A stretch of DNA of 64,000 nucleotides from Clostridium muellerianum (GCF_012926525.1 NZ_JABBNI010000015.1:1-64000); one strand, 5' to 3'. Shown: positions 16,089 to 26,354, counted from the first letter of the stretch. Notes: generated by a model from the letters alone, not told the origin. Made by a program: numbers and translations.

Positions 16089-19000
16089 ATGGATTACATC
16101 CATGTAAAACTACTTGGCAACTTTATTGCAACGTTTAATGGAAAAAGTGTATCATTCCCATATAGTAAAGTACAAGCTTTATTTTGCTATTTAGTAATAA
16201 AGAAACAAACCACAAGAGACGAGTTATCAGGACTTTTATGGCCGGACATGGAAGAAAGTACTGCAAGGAAAAATTTGAGAAATGCTATATATAAATTAAA
16301 AAAGGTTTTTGGCAAACAGCAAGTAATAGATTTTTTAAATAAGTCTACAATTATATTTAATGAAAATACAAAAATAGATACAGATGTGGAAAAATTTATT
16401 AATAACGAAGATGAAGTAGACATATATCAAGGGCAATTCTTAAAAAGTTTTATGCCTAAGGGTGCAGAAAACTTTGAAAAGTGGATGTGTGAAACAAGAG
16501 AATACCTTGAAGGCATATATTTAAAAAGACTTAAAGATCAAATAAAAGTAGAAGAAAATCGTGGTAACAATGAAAAGATTGAAAAATATTGTAAATTAAT
16601 TATAAAGACTGATGAGTTTAATGAAGAAGCATATAGACAATTAATTTATTGTTATAAAAATCAAAGAAAATTTAATAATGCTATTGAACTGTATAATAAG
16701 CTTTCAGACATATTAAACAAAGAACTAGCTATAGTTCCTGATATAAAAACAACAAAAGCTTTTAATGAAGTGCTGGATTTAATGAATGAAAGGCATAAAA
16801 GTGAAAGTAATGAGAGTTATTTCTATGGAAGACTTAATGAATTAAGATTAATGGAAAATAATTATTATAATTTTATCAAAGGTAACAGCTCAAAATCTAT
16901 GTTAATAAAAGGTGAAATGGGTATAGGAAAAACAAGCCTTAAAGATAGATTTCTTGAAACTATTGATAAAAATAAAATATATGTTTTTGAAACAAACTGT
17001 TATCAATTTGAAAGTGAATACGCATTAAAACCTTGGAGAAATATCATTTCCAGACTGGCTTGCACTATAAGTGATAATGAAATTAAAACTTCAGATACTT
17101 TAGAAAATATAATAAAGAAACTTGTACCTGAAGTGAATAATGCTAATTGTTCAGAAACAATTAAATTAGAGGACACCATAGAATTATTAAAACATGATGT
17201 AGTTGGAAATATAATAACCTATATACTAAAAAAAGTATCTATAGATAAAAAGATTTTATTAGTATTTGAAGATATTCAATGGATGGACTCAGCTAGTGTT
17301 TCATTACTTACAAGCATTATGTCTAAATATGAAGGAAATAATATAATGTTTTTGCTTACATTTAGAAATGAATTCAATCATTATGTAGATAGATTTTTAG
17401 CTTCTACTAAAAAATATGACAAAATTCAAATCATAGAGCTTAACAGATTTAGTACTATTGAAGTTGAAAATTTCATTAATAAGGTTTTTCCAAAACATAA
17501 TTTATCCAAAGAGATTATAAATAAGATATATAGGGAAACGGAAGGAAATGCTTTTTTTATAAAAGAATATCTTAATATTATAAAATCAAAAAATAATATA
17601 AATATAATAACATCTAAAATGCAGGATGTTTTAAAAAATAGATTCATGGATATATCAGGTGATGAAAAAAAGATAGTTGAAATAGCATCATTATTTCATG
17701 ATGAGGTGCCTTTGTTTATTTTAAAAGAATTGACACAAAAAGATGAGCTAGAAATTATGGACATAATAGAAAAACTTGAAGGAAGATTTATTTTAAAAGA
17801 ATCAAAAAATCAAAATGACATATGTTTTAAATTTACCCACCAGAAACTAAGAGAATTTCAATATATGAATTTATCTCAAGCTAAAAAAAGAATACTTCAT
17901 AATAAAACAGGTCAAATATTAGAGAAGACATTAAAGAATAATACCAAGGATATTAACATCTATTATAAATTAATATATCATTTTGAAAATGCACATAATT
18001 TTGAAGCAGCTCTTAAATATAGGATTAAAAATTTAAACGTTTATCTTAATTTTAGCCATGAACTTTTTCCAATAATTTATTATAATAATAAATCTTACGA
18101 TGAATTATATTTCAACGATAGTGAAAGTATAAAAAATCTTAAAGAAATTGAACATAGTTTAGAAAAATTAAGAAGCGAAGAGGGAAATTCAGATGGAGTA
18201 TTAAAACTTGAAGTGAGTGTATTACATATAAAAGGAAGGTATTTAATAAGAAAAGGTGAGTATGAAGAAGGAATAAAAAACATTCAAGATATGATATGTA
18301 AGGCTAATGATATTAAATATACTGACTATGCCATAGAAGGCTATAAGCAGATGATTTACTATTGTATTCAAACAAATAAAACGGAGGAAATGATAAAATA
18401 TATTAATTGTGGGCTTGAGATTGCTGTTAGTTGTAATTACTATGAGGAAGTTGGAATAATATTAAGACTTAAGGCATTGTATAAGAAGATGGTTGGAGAT
18501 TATGAGGAAGCACAAACTTTAATGCAACAGTCTATAAATACATTAAGTGGGACTAAAAATACTTTGGAAAAATATGCACTAAATATAGCTGCTTGTTATA
18601 ATTATATGGGTGATATAAGAAAGAAAAAAGAAAATTTTTTGGAAGCTTTAGATTATTATAATAAAGCTATTGAGATATGTGAACAAAAAAATGTACTAAC
18701 CAGTCTTGCTTTATTTTATACTAATGCAGGGGAAACAGCCTTTTGTATTAGTGACTATAGTTTATCAACAAAGTATTTTAAAAAAGCTTTAAATATTTAT
18801 AAAAAGTTTGATATTATATGGGGAAAGTCCATAGCAGAAGCTTTTATGTCAATAATTTTGATGAAAGATGGAAATTTTGAAGAGTCTTTAAAGTTCTTAA
18901 AAAATGCGGATGTAAATTCAAAGATTTTGAAGAATCCTAAGGAAATAGGTACGGTTTTTAGAGCTAAGGCAGAAATACTGCTAAATGTAAAGGATAATAC

Positions 19001-19130
19001 ATATTTTGAACATATATTTGGTGGATATTTAAATGAAGATTTTCAGGAATATGTTAATCAGGGAATAATATATTTAAAAGAAGCTAGAGATGAATACAGT
19101 GCTAATGCTTTAAAGAGACTAAAAAATTAA
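16089..19130 (+). CDS. BTAD/AAA/TPR (SARP-type) transcriptional regulator
   Basis: The ATG at 16089 follows AGAGGTGA by 5 bases; a TTG 69 bases upstream has no site. The 1013-residue protein starts with an OmpR-like winged helix (residues 1-95, KVQALFCYLVIKKQTTRDEL and LLWPDMEESTARKNLRNAIY), then a helical BTAD domain (to ~250). An AAA/STAND ATPase follows, with Walker A GEMGIGKTS near 275 and Walker B ILLVFEDIQWMDSAS near 390, and TPR-like helical repeats cover about 700-1010. Such regulators integrate a signal through the repeats and ATPase. It lies directly upstream of the histidine-fermentation operon in the same direction, separated by a terminator, so it is probably its activator; that is inference. 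Confidence 0.85.
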   Translation: MDYIHVKLLGNFIATFNGKSVSFPYSKVQALFCYLVIKKQTTRDELSGLLWPDMEESTARKNLRNAIYKLKKVFGKQQVIDFLNKSTIIFNENTKIDTDVEKFINNEDEVDIYQGQFLKSFMPKGAENFEKWMCETREYLEGIYLKRLKDQIKVEENRGNNEKIEKYCKLIIKTDEFNEEAYRQLIYCYKNQRKFNNAIELYNKLSDILNKELAIVPDIKTTKAFNEVLDLMNERHKSESNESYFYGRLNELRLMENNYYNFIKGNSSKSMLIKGEMGIGKTSLKDRFLETIDKNKIYVFETNCYQFESEYALKPWRNIISRLACTISDNEIKTSDTLENIIKKLVPEVNNANCSETIKLEDTIELLKHDVVGNIITYILKKVSIDKKILLVFEDIQWMDSASVSLLTSIMSKYEGNNIMFLLTFRNEFNHYVDRFLASTKKYDKIQIIELNRFSTIEVENFINKVFPKHNLSKEIINKIYRETEGNAFFIKEYLNIIKSKNNINIITSKMQDVLKNRFMDISGDEKKIVEIASLFHDEVPLFILKELTQKDELEIMDIIEKLEGRFILKESKNQNDICFKFTHQKLREFQYMNLSQAKKRILHNKTGQILEKTLKNNTKDINIYYKLIYHFENAHNFEAALKYRIKNLNVYLNFSHELFPIIYYNNKSYDELYFNDSESIKNLKEIEHSLEKLRSEEGNSDGVLKLEVSVLHIKGRYLIRKGEYEEGIKNIQDMICKANDIKYTDYAIEGYKQMIYYCIQTNKTEEMIKYINCGLEIAVSCNYYEEVGIILRLKALYKKMVGDYEEAQTLMQQSINTLSGTKNTLEKYALNIAACYNYMGDIRKKKENFLEALDYYNKAIEICEQKNVLTSLALFYTNAGETAFCISDYSLSTKYFKKALNIYKKFDIIWGKSIAEAFMSIILMKDGNFEESLKFLKNADVNSKILKNPKEIGTVFRAKAEILLNVKDNTYFEHIFGGYLNEDFQEYVNQGIIYLKEARDEYSANALKRLKN

Positions 19131-19163
19131 AGATAAACAGAATTGCATCAAAAGTGTAATTAA

Positions 19164-19207
19164 AAAGCTATGAAATATGGAGTTAAATCCATAATTTTAT
19201 AGCTTTT
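19164..19207 (+). terminator. Terminator of the BTAD regulator
   Basis: A long stem (AAAAAGCTAT... with ...ATAGCTTTTT, loop GTTAAA) ends in a T run. It separates the regulator from the hut genes and resembles the hairpin at 14858-14901. Confidence 0.75.
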
Positions 19208-19327
19208 TGTGTGTATTATTGTTTTTCAGACAAAATTTGCATTCATATGAGAATTTTACCGTCGATAGAAATATTCTAATTTTATATAAAATTCAAAAAA
19301 ATATATAAAAATAGACGTTATGTAGAT

Positions 19328-19343
19328 GTGTAAACGTTATAAT
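19328..19343 (+). promoter_or_regulatory. hut promoter -10 with overlapping cre-like site
   Basis: TATAAT at 19338-19343 is a good -10 about 40 bases upstream of the first hut gene; the -35 is poor (TAGACG at 19 bases or ACGTTA at 17). TGTAAACGTTATAA (19329-19342) overlaps it and matches the CcpA cre consensus except near the 3' end. Catabolite repression of hut by CcpA is known in Bacillus. The poor -35 would fit activator dependence. Confidence 0.4.
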
Positions 19344-19381
19344 AAAGACAAATAAAGAAAGAAACTAAGGGGGAAGTACAT

Positions 19382-20278
19382 ATGGCAAAATTAGTAGAAT
19401 GTGTACCTAATTTTAGTGAAGGTAGAGATAAAGAAATAATTGAGAAAGTTGTAGATGAAGTTAGAAAAACAGAAGGTGTAAAGCTTTTAGACTATTGTTC
19501 AGATAAAGATCACAATAGATCTGTTGTAACTTTTATAGGTGGTCCAGAGGAAACAAAAGAGGCTGCTTTTAAACTTATTAAGAAAGCAGCAGAACTTATA
19601 GATATGAGTAAACACTCAGGAGCACATCCAAGAATGGGTGCTACAGATGTAGTTCCTTTTATTCCTATAAGAGACATAACTACTGAAGAGTGTGTTGAAA
19701 TTGCTAAAGATTTAGGGAAAAAGGTTGGAGAAGAATTAAACATACCAGTTTATTTGTATGAAGATGCTGCTACAGCACCAGAAAGACGAAATTTAGCAGA
19801 AATAAGAAAAGGTCAATATGAAGGTTTCTTTGAAAAAATAAAGAAGCCAGAATGGAAACCAGATTTTGGTCCATGCGAAATGAATAAAAAGAGTGGAGCT
19901 ACTGTTATAGGAGCAAGATTCCCATTAATAGCATATAACGTAAATTTGGGTACAGATAATATTGAAATAGCTAATAAAATAGCTAGAAAAATAAGACATA
20001 TAAGCGGAGGCTTAAGATATGCTAAAGCTGTTGGAGTAATGTTAACTGAAAGGAATATAGCTCAAGTTTCAATAAATATGGTAAATTATGAAAAAACGGC
20101 TGTATATACTATTCAGGAAATGGTTAAGATGGAAGCAAAAAGATATGGGGTTCCTGTAGTTGGAGCTGAAGTTATCGGATTAATTCCAATGAAAGCTTTA
20201 ATTGATTGTGCAGAGTATTATCTTCAAATTGAAAACTTTGATATTAAACAAGTTTTGGAGACAAATTTAAGTGAATAA
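19382..20278 (+). CDS. ftcD: Glutamate formiminotransferase
   Basis: This 298-residue enzyme transfers the formimino group from N-formiminoglutamate to tetrahydrofolate, the last step of histidine fermentation to glutamate. The start MAKLVECVPNFSEGRD, the SGAHPRMGATDVVPF segment with the catalytic histidine, and GARFPLIAYNVNL are family hallmarks. Only the transferase part is present; the cyclodeaminase half that is fused in animals is a separate gene here (24087). A GGGGGAAG site precedes the ATG. It is the first gene of the hut operon. Confidence 0.93.
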   Translation: MAKLVECVPNFSEGRDKEIIEKVVDEVRKTEGVKLLDYCSDKDHNRSVVTFIGGPEETKEAAFKLIKKAAELIDMSKHSGAHPRMGATDVVPFIPIRDITTEECVEIAKDLGKKVGEELNIPVYLYEDAATAPERRNLAEIRKGQYEGFFEKIKKPEWKPDFGPCEMNKKSGATVIGARFPLIAYNVNLGTDNIEIANKIARKIRHISGGLRYAKAVGVMLTERNIAQVSINMVNYEKTAVYTIQEMVKMEAKRYGVPVVGAEVIGLIPMKALIDCAEYYLQIENFDIKQVLETNLSE

Positions 20279-20308
20279 CTGCTCATATAGTAAGTAAGGT
20301 GCAGTGAA

Positions 20309-20553
20309 AGTTTGGATTTTAACTTTTACTACGCGATATACAATAAATATTTAATCACTGCTAAATGTTTTTAATTAGTCTAAAAATTAAAGTTCAGGAA
20401 GACTTAAGAACTTTGCTAAACTCGCTTAGGATCAAACAAGGCTAAAGTTTTAAGATATTCCTGAACATATCGCTAAGACTAATAAAAAAGTAATTTAGAT
20501 AATGTGATGAAACATTTATTGTATATCCTTATGTAAAAGTCAAAATTTAAACT
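20309..20553. repeat. Large palindromic element, family P1 copy 2
   Basis: This ~245-base palindrome is homologous to 8786-9039. Its outer stem 20309-20328 pairs with 20534-20553 allowing G-T pairs. Relative to copy 1 several positions differ on both arms so that pairing is kept (for example GTTTGTGAA/TTCACAAAC versus GTTCAGGAA/TTCCTGAAC). It sits inside the hut gene series, between ftcD and hutU, so it must be transcribed if these are one operon. Confidence 0.8.
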
Positions 20554-20646
20554 AGTAACTTCAGTTATATATTTAATTTTATGATAGTAGTTGAGTGACA
20601 TTATGTTTAGAATATAAATTTGGTTAATAAACAAGGAGGAAACAAA

Positions 20647-22680
20647 ATGATTAATAATATTAACATTAAAGAAGCTATGACTATAAAACTGGATGATGAA
20701 TTCCCTGAAATGCCTAAATTTATTGAAGGCATAAGAAGAGCACCAGATAGAGGATTTCATTTAAGTAAATCACAAACTGAGATTGCTTTAAAGAATGCTT
20801 TAAGATATATTCCACCTAAATATCATGAACAATTAATACCTGAATTTTTAGAAGAGCTTACTACTAGAGGAAGAATTTACGGATATAGATTCCGTCCAGA
20901 AGGAAGAATTCATGGAAAGCCTATTGATGAATATAAAGGAAAATGTACAGAAGGTAAAGCTTTTCAAGTTATGATAGATAACAATCTAGATTTTGAAGTA
21001 GCATTATATCCTTATGAGCTAGTTACTTATGGTGAGACAGGAAGTGTATGTCAAAACTGGATGCAGTACAGGCTTATAAAGAAGTATTTAGAAGTTATGA
21101 CTCAAGATCAAACCTTAGTAGTTGAATCTGGACATCCTCTTGGATTATTTAAATCAAAGCCAGATGCACCAAGAGTAATAATAACAAATGCTATGATGGT
21201 TGGAATGTTTGACAACCAAAAAGATTGGGAAATAGCAGAAGAAATGGGAGTTGCAAACTATGGACAGATGACTGCAGGTGGATGGATGTATATAGGACCA
21301 CAGGGAATAGTTCATGGTACATTTAATACACTTCTTAATGCAGGAAGAATGAAACTTGGAATTCCAAATGATGGTGATTTAAGGGGTCATTTATTCATAA
21401 CTTCAGGCCTTGGAGGAATGAGTGGTGCTCAGCCAAAAGCTATAGAAATAGCAAATGGAGTAGGTATAATAGCAGAAGTTGATCAGTCTAGAATAGATAC
21501 AAGACTTAACCAGGGATGGGTTAAAGAATGTTCTTCTGATTTAGATAAAATATTTAAAATTGCACATGAATATATGGAGAAAAAGGAACCTATGTCCATT
21601 GCTTATCATGGAAACATAGTAGACTTACTAGAATATGTAGTTAAAAATGATATAAAGGTAGAATTATTATCAGATCAAACTTCCTGTCATGCTGTATATG
21701 AAGGTGGTTATTGTCCACAGGGAATTACTTTTGAAGAAAGAACAAAACTTCTTGCAGAGGATAGAGAAAAATTTGATAAATTAGTAGATAAGAGCTTAAA
21801 GCGTCATTTTGAATTAATAAAAGCTTTAGTAGATAAAGGAACGTATTTCTTTGATTATGGTAATTCATTCATGAAAGCTGTATATGATGCTGGAGTTAAA
21901 GAAATATCTAAAAATGGAGTAGATGAAAAGGATGGATTTATATTCCCTTCTTATGTAGAGGATATAATGGGACCTCAACTATTTGATTATGGCTATGGAC
22001 CTTTCAGATGGGTTTGCTTAAGTGGAAAAGAAGAGGATTTAATTAAAACAGATAAAGCTGCTATGGAATGTATAGATCCAAATAGAAGGTATCAAGATAG
22101 AGATAACTACAATTGGATAAAGGATGCAGAGAAAAATAAATTAGTAGTTGGAACTCAAGCAAGAATATTATATCAAGATGCTATTGGAAGAATAAACATA
22201 GCACTTAAGTTTAATGAAATGGTAAGAAAAGGTGAAATAGGGCCTGTAATGATGGGAAGAGATCATCATGATGTTAGTGGAACAGATTCTCCTTTCAGAG
22301 AAACTTCAAATATTAAAGATGGAAGTAATGTAATGGCAGATATGGCTATTCAATGCTATGCAGGAAATGCAGCTAGAGGCATGAGCTTAGTTGCACTTCA
22401 CAATGGTGGAGGCGTTGGAATAGGAAAATCTATAAACGGAGGCTTTGGACTAGTATTAGATGGAAGTTATAAAGCAGATGAAATAATTAAATCAGCACTT
22501 AGCTGGGATGTTATGAGTGGTGTTTCTAGACGTTCTTGGGCAAGAAATGAACATTCTATTGAAACAGTAATAGATTTTAACAAAACTCATTTAGGTACAG
22601 ATCATGTAACACTTCCATATTTAGTTGAAGGAGAAGGCATAAAAAAGGAAGTGGATAAGTACTTTAGTAAATTGAAATAA
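20647..22680 (+). CDS. hutU: Urocanate hydratase
   Basis: The ATG at 20647 follows GGAGG by 6 bases. The 677-residue enzyme hydrates urocanate to imidazolonepropionate using bound NAD. Family stretches such as VVESGHPLGLFKS, TAGGWMYIGPQGIVHGT, SGLGGMSGAQPKA and HNGGGVGIGKSINGG are present. It is about 120 residues longer than the ~550-residue Bacillus/Pseudomonas enzymes; the long form with an extra middle segment occurs in anaerobic Firmicutes as I recall. It acts between HutH and HutI encoded downstream. Confidence 0.95.
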   Translation: MINNINIKEAMTIKLDDEFPEMPKFIEGIRRAPDRGFHLSKSQTEIALKNALRYIPPKYHEQLIPEFLEELTTRGRIYGYRFRPEGRIHGKPIDEYKGKCTEGKAFQVMIDNNLDFEVALYPYELVTYGETGSVCQNWMQYRLIKKYLEVMTQDQTLVVESGHPLGLFKSKPDAPRVIITNAMMVGMFDNQKDWEIAEEMGVANYGQMTAGGWMYIGPQGIVHGTFNTLLNAGRMKLGIPNDGDLRGHLFITSGLGGMSGAQPKAIEIANGVGIIAEVDQSRIDTRLNQGWVKECSSDLDKIFKIAHEYMEKKEPMSIAYHGNIVDLLEYVVKNDIKVELLSDQTSCHAVYEGGYCPQGITFEERTKLLAEDREKFDKLVDKSLKRHFELIKALVDKGTYFFDYGNSFMKAVYDAGVKEISKNGVDEKDGFIFPSYVEDIMGPQLFDYGYGPFRWVCLSGKEEDLIKTDKAAMECIDPNRRYQDRDNYNWIKDAEKNKLVVGTQARILYQDAIGRINIALKFNEMVRKGEIGPVMMGRDHHDVSGTDSPFRETSNIKDGSNVMADMAIQCYAGNAARGMSLVALHNGGGVGIGKSINGGFGLVLDGSYKADEIIKSALSWDVMSGVSRRSWARNEHSIETVIDFNKTHLGTDHVTLPYLVEGEGIKKEVDKYFSKLK

Positions 22681-22697
22681 GAATACTAACTTAATAT

Positions 22698-22735
22698 AAG
22701 CATAGTGCGAAGCAAAGCTTCGCGATATGCTTAAA
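22698..22735 (+). repeat. Intercistronic hairpin hutU-hutI
   Basis: AAGCATA-GT-GCGAAGC, loop AAA, GCTTCGC-GA-TATGCTT forms a 14-bp stem with one internal 2x2 mismatch and no T run. It may be an mRNA processing or stability hairpin. Confidence 0.5.
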
Positions 22736-22796
22736 CTGTAAAAGTTAAATTATTAACTAAAGAATTAATAATACTAAGTTTAGTGGAGGTGATAAA

Positions 22797-24050
22797 GTGA
22801 TAATTAAGAATATAGGTTGTCTAGTAACCTGTGCAGGAGCTTATCCTAAAAAAAAGGATGATTTAAAAGATGCAGGTATAATTGAAAATGGATATATAAT
22901 AATACAGGATAAAACTATAGTAGATGTAGGCAGTGGAGAAAGATACAAAAAGTATTTAAAAGATGATGAACAGGTGATAGATGCACAAGGTAAAACTATA
23001 ACTCCAGGTCTTATAGATAGCCATACTCATGTAGTTTATGCAGGTTCTAGGGAATTTGAGTTACCTTTGAAGCTTAAAAACATGCAGTATATAGATATAT
23101 TAAATGCTGGAGGCGGAATTTTAAGTACTGTAAGTAATACAAGAAAAGCTTCAATGGAAGAATTAGAGCAGGGAACAAAAGAGCGATTAGATTTAATGCT
23201 TGCTCATGGTACTACTACAGTAGAAAGTAAGTCAGGTTATGCTTTAGATTTTGAAAATGAAATCAAAATGCTAAAAGTAAATAGTGATTTAAATAAAAAA
23301 CATCCTATGGATATAGTTTCAACTTATCTTGGGGCTCATGCTGTGCCTAATGAATTTAAAAAAAATAGAGAGGGTTACATAAAGCTTATAATTGAAAAGG
23401 TGATTCCTTATGTTAAAGAACATAACCTAGCAGACTTTGTTGATTGTTTCTGTGAAAAAGGTGTGTTTACTATAGAGGAAAGTAGAAAAATTCTAAAAAC
23501 TGCTCAAGCATTAGGACTTAAAGCTAAAATTCATGTAGATGAAATAGAGTCTATAGGGGGAGCGGAATTATCAGGAGAAATAAAAGCAGTATCTGCTGAG
23601 CATTTAGTAGCAGCTTCAGATGAAGGGATAAAGGCTATGGCAGAAAATAATGTGGTTGCAGTACTTTTACCAACTACATCCTTCTATTTAATGTTGAATA
23701 AATTTGCAAGAGCTAGAAAAATGATAGAAGAGGGAGTTGCTGTGGCTTTAGCTACAGATTGTAATCCAGGAACTTCTCCTACTGAATCATTACAAAGTAC
23801 AATGACTTTTGCATGTTTTGGACTTAAAATGATGCCTGAGGAAATAATAAATGCAATGACTATAAATGCGGCTTGTGCAGTTGGACGTGAAAAAGAAATA
23901 GGAAGTATTGAAAAAGGAAAGAAAGCTGACATAGCCATATTTGATGCCAAAAATTTAAATTATTTAATGTATCATTTTGGAGTAAATGCAATAGATACAG
24001 TAATTAAAAATGGAGCTATTGTAGTTCGAGAAGGAAAAACTGTATATTAA
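22797..24050 (+). CDS. hutI: Imidazolonepropionase
   Basis: GTG start at 22797 with GGAGGTGA 4 bases upstream. This 417-residue amidohydrolase opens the ring of imidazolonepropionate to give N-formiminoglutamate. The metal-binding H76-T-H78 is in LIDSHTHVVYAG, with further ligands in KIHVDEIESIGG and the aspartate in ALATDCNPGTSPTES. Length is typical (about 415). It lies in the hut series between hutU and fchA. Confidence 0.95.
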   Translation: MIIKNIGCLVTCAGAYPKKKDDLKDAGIIENGYIIIQDKTIVDVGSGERYKKYLKDDEQVIDAQGKTITPGLIDSHTHVVYAGSREFELPLKLKNMQYIDILNAGGGILSTVSNTRKASMEELEQGTKERLDLMLAHGTTTVESKSGYALDFENEIKMLKVNSDLNKKHPMDIVSTYLGAHAVPNEFKKNREGYIKLIIEKVIPYVKEHNLADFVDCFCEKGVFTIEESRKILKTAQALGLKAKIHVDEIESIGGAELSGEIKAVSAEHLVAASDEGIKAMAENNVVAVLLPTTSFYLMLNKFARARKMIEEGVAVALATDCNPGTSPTESLQSTMTFACFGLKMMPEEIINAMTINAACAVGREKEIGSIEKGKKADIAIFDAKNLNYLMYHFGVNAIDTVIKNGAIVVREGKTVY

Positions 24051-24086
24051 AGTTAAGACATATTTCTAAAATTGGAGGAATATAAA

Positions 24087-24725
24087 ATGCTGCAATACAT
24101 GACTGTAAAAGGTTTTACAGATGAATTAGGTTCTAAGTCACCAGCACCAGGAGGCGGGAGTATAGCTGCTCTTTCTGCTTCATTAGCCAGTGCTCTTGCA
24201 AGTATGGTATTTAACCTTACTGTGGGCAAGAAAGAATATATGGAATATGAAAAAACATTAAAAGAAAATATTGATGATTCTTTAGAAAAAGTTAATGTAT
24301 GTAAAGAAGAATTTTTAGAGCTTATGGAAAAGGATACAGATGCTTTTTTATCACTGATGACAGCATTTAAGATGCCTAAGAATACAGAGGAAGAGATTAA
24401 AAGCAGAAAAGAAAAGATAGCAGAAGGAAATAAGAAATCTTTAGAAATTCCATTAGAAGTTGCAAATAAAGCATATGGACTTTATAACTACATATATGTA
24501 GCAGTAAAGTATGGAAATAAAAATGCACTATCAGATGCAGGAGTTGCAGCTTCATTAACAGAAACTGCTGTAGAGGGTGCAATATTAAATGTAAAGATAA
24601 ATATCATGGGTTTAAAAGATGAAGCATACAAAGAAGAATTAAGGAATAAGTGTAATACTTTATTAGAAAATAGTAAAAGCAAAAAAGCAGAAATTATGGG
24701 GATAATAGAAAGTAAATTGATGTAA
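24087..24725 (+). CDS. fchA: Formimidoyltetrahydrofolate cyclodeaminase
   Basis: The ATG at 24087 follows GGAGG by 8 bases. The 212-residue helical protein carries the cyclodeaminase signature KSPAPGGGSIAALSASLASAL near the N-terminus. It converts 5-formimino-THF to 5,10-methenyl-THF plus ammonia, the partner step of the glutamate formiminotransferase at 19382. Separate transferase and cyclodeaminase genes in one operon are typical of histidine- and purine-fermenting clostridia. Confidence 0.93.
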   Translation: MLQYMTVKGFTDELGSKSPAPGGGSIAALSASLASALASMVFNLTVGKKEYMEYEKTLKENIDDSLEKVNVCKEEFLELMEKDTDAFLSLMTAFKMPKNTEEEIKSRKEKIAEGNKKSLEIPLEVANKAYGLYNYIYVAVKYGNKNALSDAGVAASLTETAVEGAILNVKINIMGLKDEAYKEELRNKCNTLLENSKSKKAEIMGIIESKLM

Positions 24726-24764
24726 TTACAAAATAAATTTATGAAAATTTGGGGGAGTATAATA

Positions 24765-26288
24765 ATGAAAACTGTTAATTTAAAAGGCGAAAATCTTACT
24801 TTAGAGGACATTGTAAACGTTGCATATCATGGATATAAAGTTTCTCTTACTGAAGAAGCTAAGGAAAAGGTTAATAAGTCTAGAGCTATAGTAGATGATA
24901 TAGTTGATAAAAATAAAATAGTATATGGAATTACAACAGGGTTTGGAAAATTCTCAGATGTAACTATAACAGGAGAGCAGTGTAAAACACTTCAAAGAAA
25001 CTTAATAATATCACATGCATGTGGTGTTGGACCAAAATTCCCAAAGGAAATAGTAAGAACAATAATGCTTTTAAGAGCAAATAATTTATCTAAAGGATAT
25101 TCAGGAATAAGATTAAGTGTACTTGAAACTTTATTAGATATGTTAAATAAAGGTGTACATCCTTCTATACCAGAAAAAGGTTCTTTAGGAGCATCTGGAG
25201 ATTTAGCACCTCTTGCACACATGGTATTACCTATGCTTGGTGAAGGAGAAGCTGAATTTGAAGGTGAAATTTTATCAGGAAAAGAAGCTATGGAAAAGGC
25301 AGGAATACAAACAGTAGAGCTTGTAGCTAAAGAAGGTTTGGCACTTATAAATGGAACACAGGTAATGACTGCAGTAGGTTCATTAGCTTTACATAAAGCT
25401 ATAAATCTTTTGAAACTTAGTGATATTACTGCAGCAATGACTATAGAAGCATTAAGAGGAATAAGAGATGCTTTTGATCCAAGAGCTCATGCAGTAAGAC
25501 CTCATAAGGGACAAATTCAAACAGCTAAGAATATACTTAATTTAATAGAAGGTAGTACTTTTGCAACTAATCAAGGAGAATTAAGAGTTCAAGATGCTTA
25601 TGCTTTAAGATGTGTACCACAAGTACATGGTGCAAGCAAGGATGCTATAAACTATGTTAAAGAAAGAGTAGAAATTGAAATAAACTCTGTTACAGATAAT
25701 CCTATCGTATTTGAAAATGGAGATGTAATATCAGGAGGAAACTTCCATGGACAACCTATGGCTTTAAGTTTTGATTTTCTTGGTATAGCAGCATCTGAAA
25801 TTGCTAATATATCAGAAAGAAGACTAGAAAGATTAGTAAATTATCAATTAAATGATTTACCACCATTCCTAGTAAAAAATGGAGGACTTAATTCTGGATT
25901 TATGATTACACAATATGCAGCAGCAGCTTTAGTATCAGAAAATAAAGTGCTTGCACATCCAGCTAGTGTAGATTCCATTCCTTCATCTGCTAATCAGGAA
26001 GACCATGTAAGTATGGGAACTATTGCTGCTAGAAAGAGCTTACAGATTATAAATAATGTAACTAGAGTAGTTGCAACAGAACTTATGGCAGCTTGTCAAG
26101 CTATAGATTTTAGAGATGGACTTAAATTAGGTAAAGGTACTCAGGAAGTATATAAAGCAGTAAGAAATAAGGTAGACTTTATAGCAGAAGACAAGGTTAT
26201 GTATAAAGAATTAGAGAAATGTGAAGAGCTTTTAACAAGTGGAGAACTTTTGAAAGCAGTAGAAGAAAAGGTAAAAGTAGAAATATAA
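24765..26288 (+). CDS. hutH: Histidine ammonia-lyase
   Basis: The ATG at 24765 follows GGGGGAG by 9 bases; an earlier in-frame ATG at 24741 lies before this site. The 507-residue enzyme removes ammonia from histidine to give urocanate. The A143-S144-G145 triad in GSLGASGDLAPL makes the MIO cofactor. YGITTGFG, the conserved QDAYALRCVPQVHG and SSANQEDHVSMG stretches are present. It is the entry step of the pathway but lies near the operon end. Confidence 0.96.
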   Translation: MKTVNLKGENLTLEDIVNVAYHGYKVSLTEEAKEKVNKSRAIVDDIVDKNKIVYGITTGFGKFSDVTITGEQCKTLQRNLIISHACGVGPKFPKEIVRTIMLLRANNLSKGYSGIRLSVLETLLDMLNKGVHPSIPEKGSLGASGDLAPLAHMVLPMLGEGEAEFEGEILSGKEAMEKAGIQTVELVAKEGLALINGTQVMTAVGSLALHKAINLLKLSDITAAMTIEALRGIRDAFDPRAHAVRPHKGQIQTAKNILNLIEGSTFATNQGELRVQDAYALRCVPQVHGASKDAINYVKERVEIEINSVTDNPIVFENGDVISGGNFHGQPMALSFDFLGIAASEIANISERRLERLVNYQLNDLPPFLVKNGGLNSGFMITQYAAAALVSENKVLAHPASVDSIPSSANQEDHVSMGTIAARKSLQIINNVTRVVATELMAACQAIDFRDGLKLGKGTQEVYKAVRNKVDFIAEDKVMYKELEKCEELLTSGELLKAVEEKVKVEI

Positions 26289-26327
26289 GGATAGTAATTT
26301 AAAAGAGTATTATTTGACTTAAGCATT

Positions 26328-26354
26328 GGAACCCTATGAAACATATAGGGTTCC
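26328..26354 (+). terminator. Hairpin after hutH
   Basis: GGAACCCTAT pairs with ATAGGGTTCC (10 bp). There is no strong T run, so read-through into the permease gene is possible. Confidence 0.5.

Noticed and set aside
20479-20760. 93-codon minus-strand ORF
   Set aside because: Overlaps the P1 palindrome and the start of hutU; its AT-rich Phe/Tyr composition is typical of chance frames.
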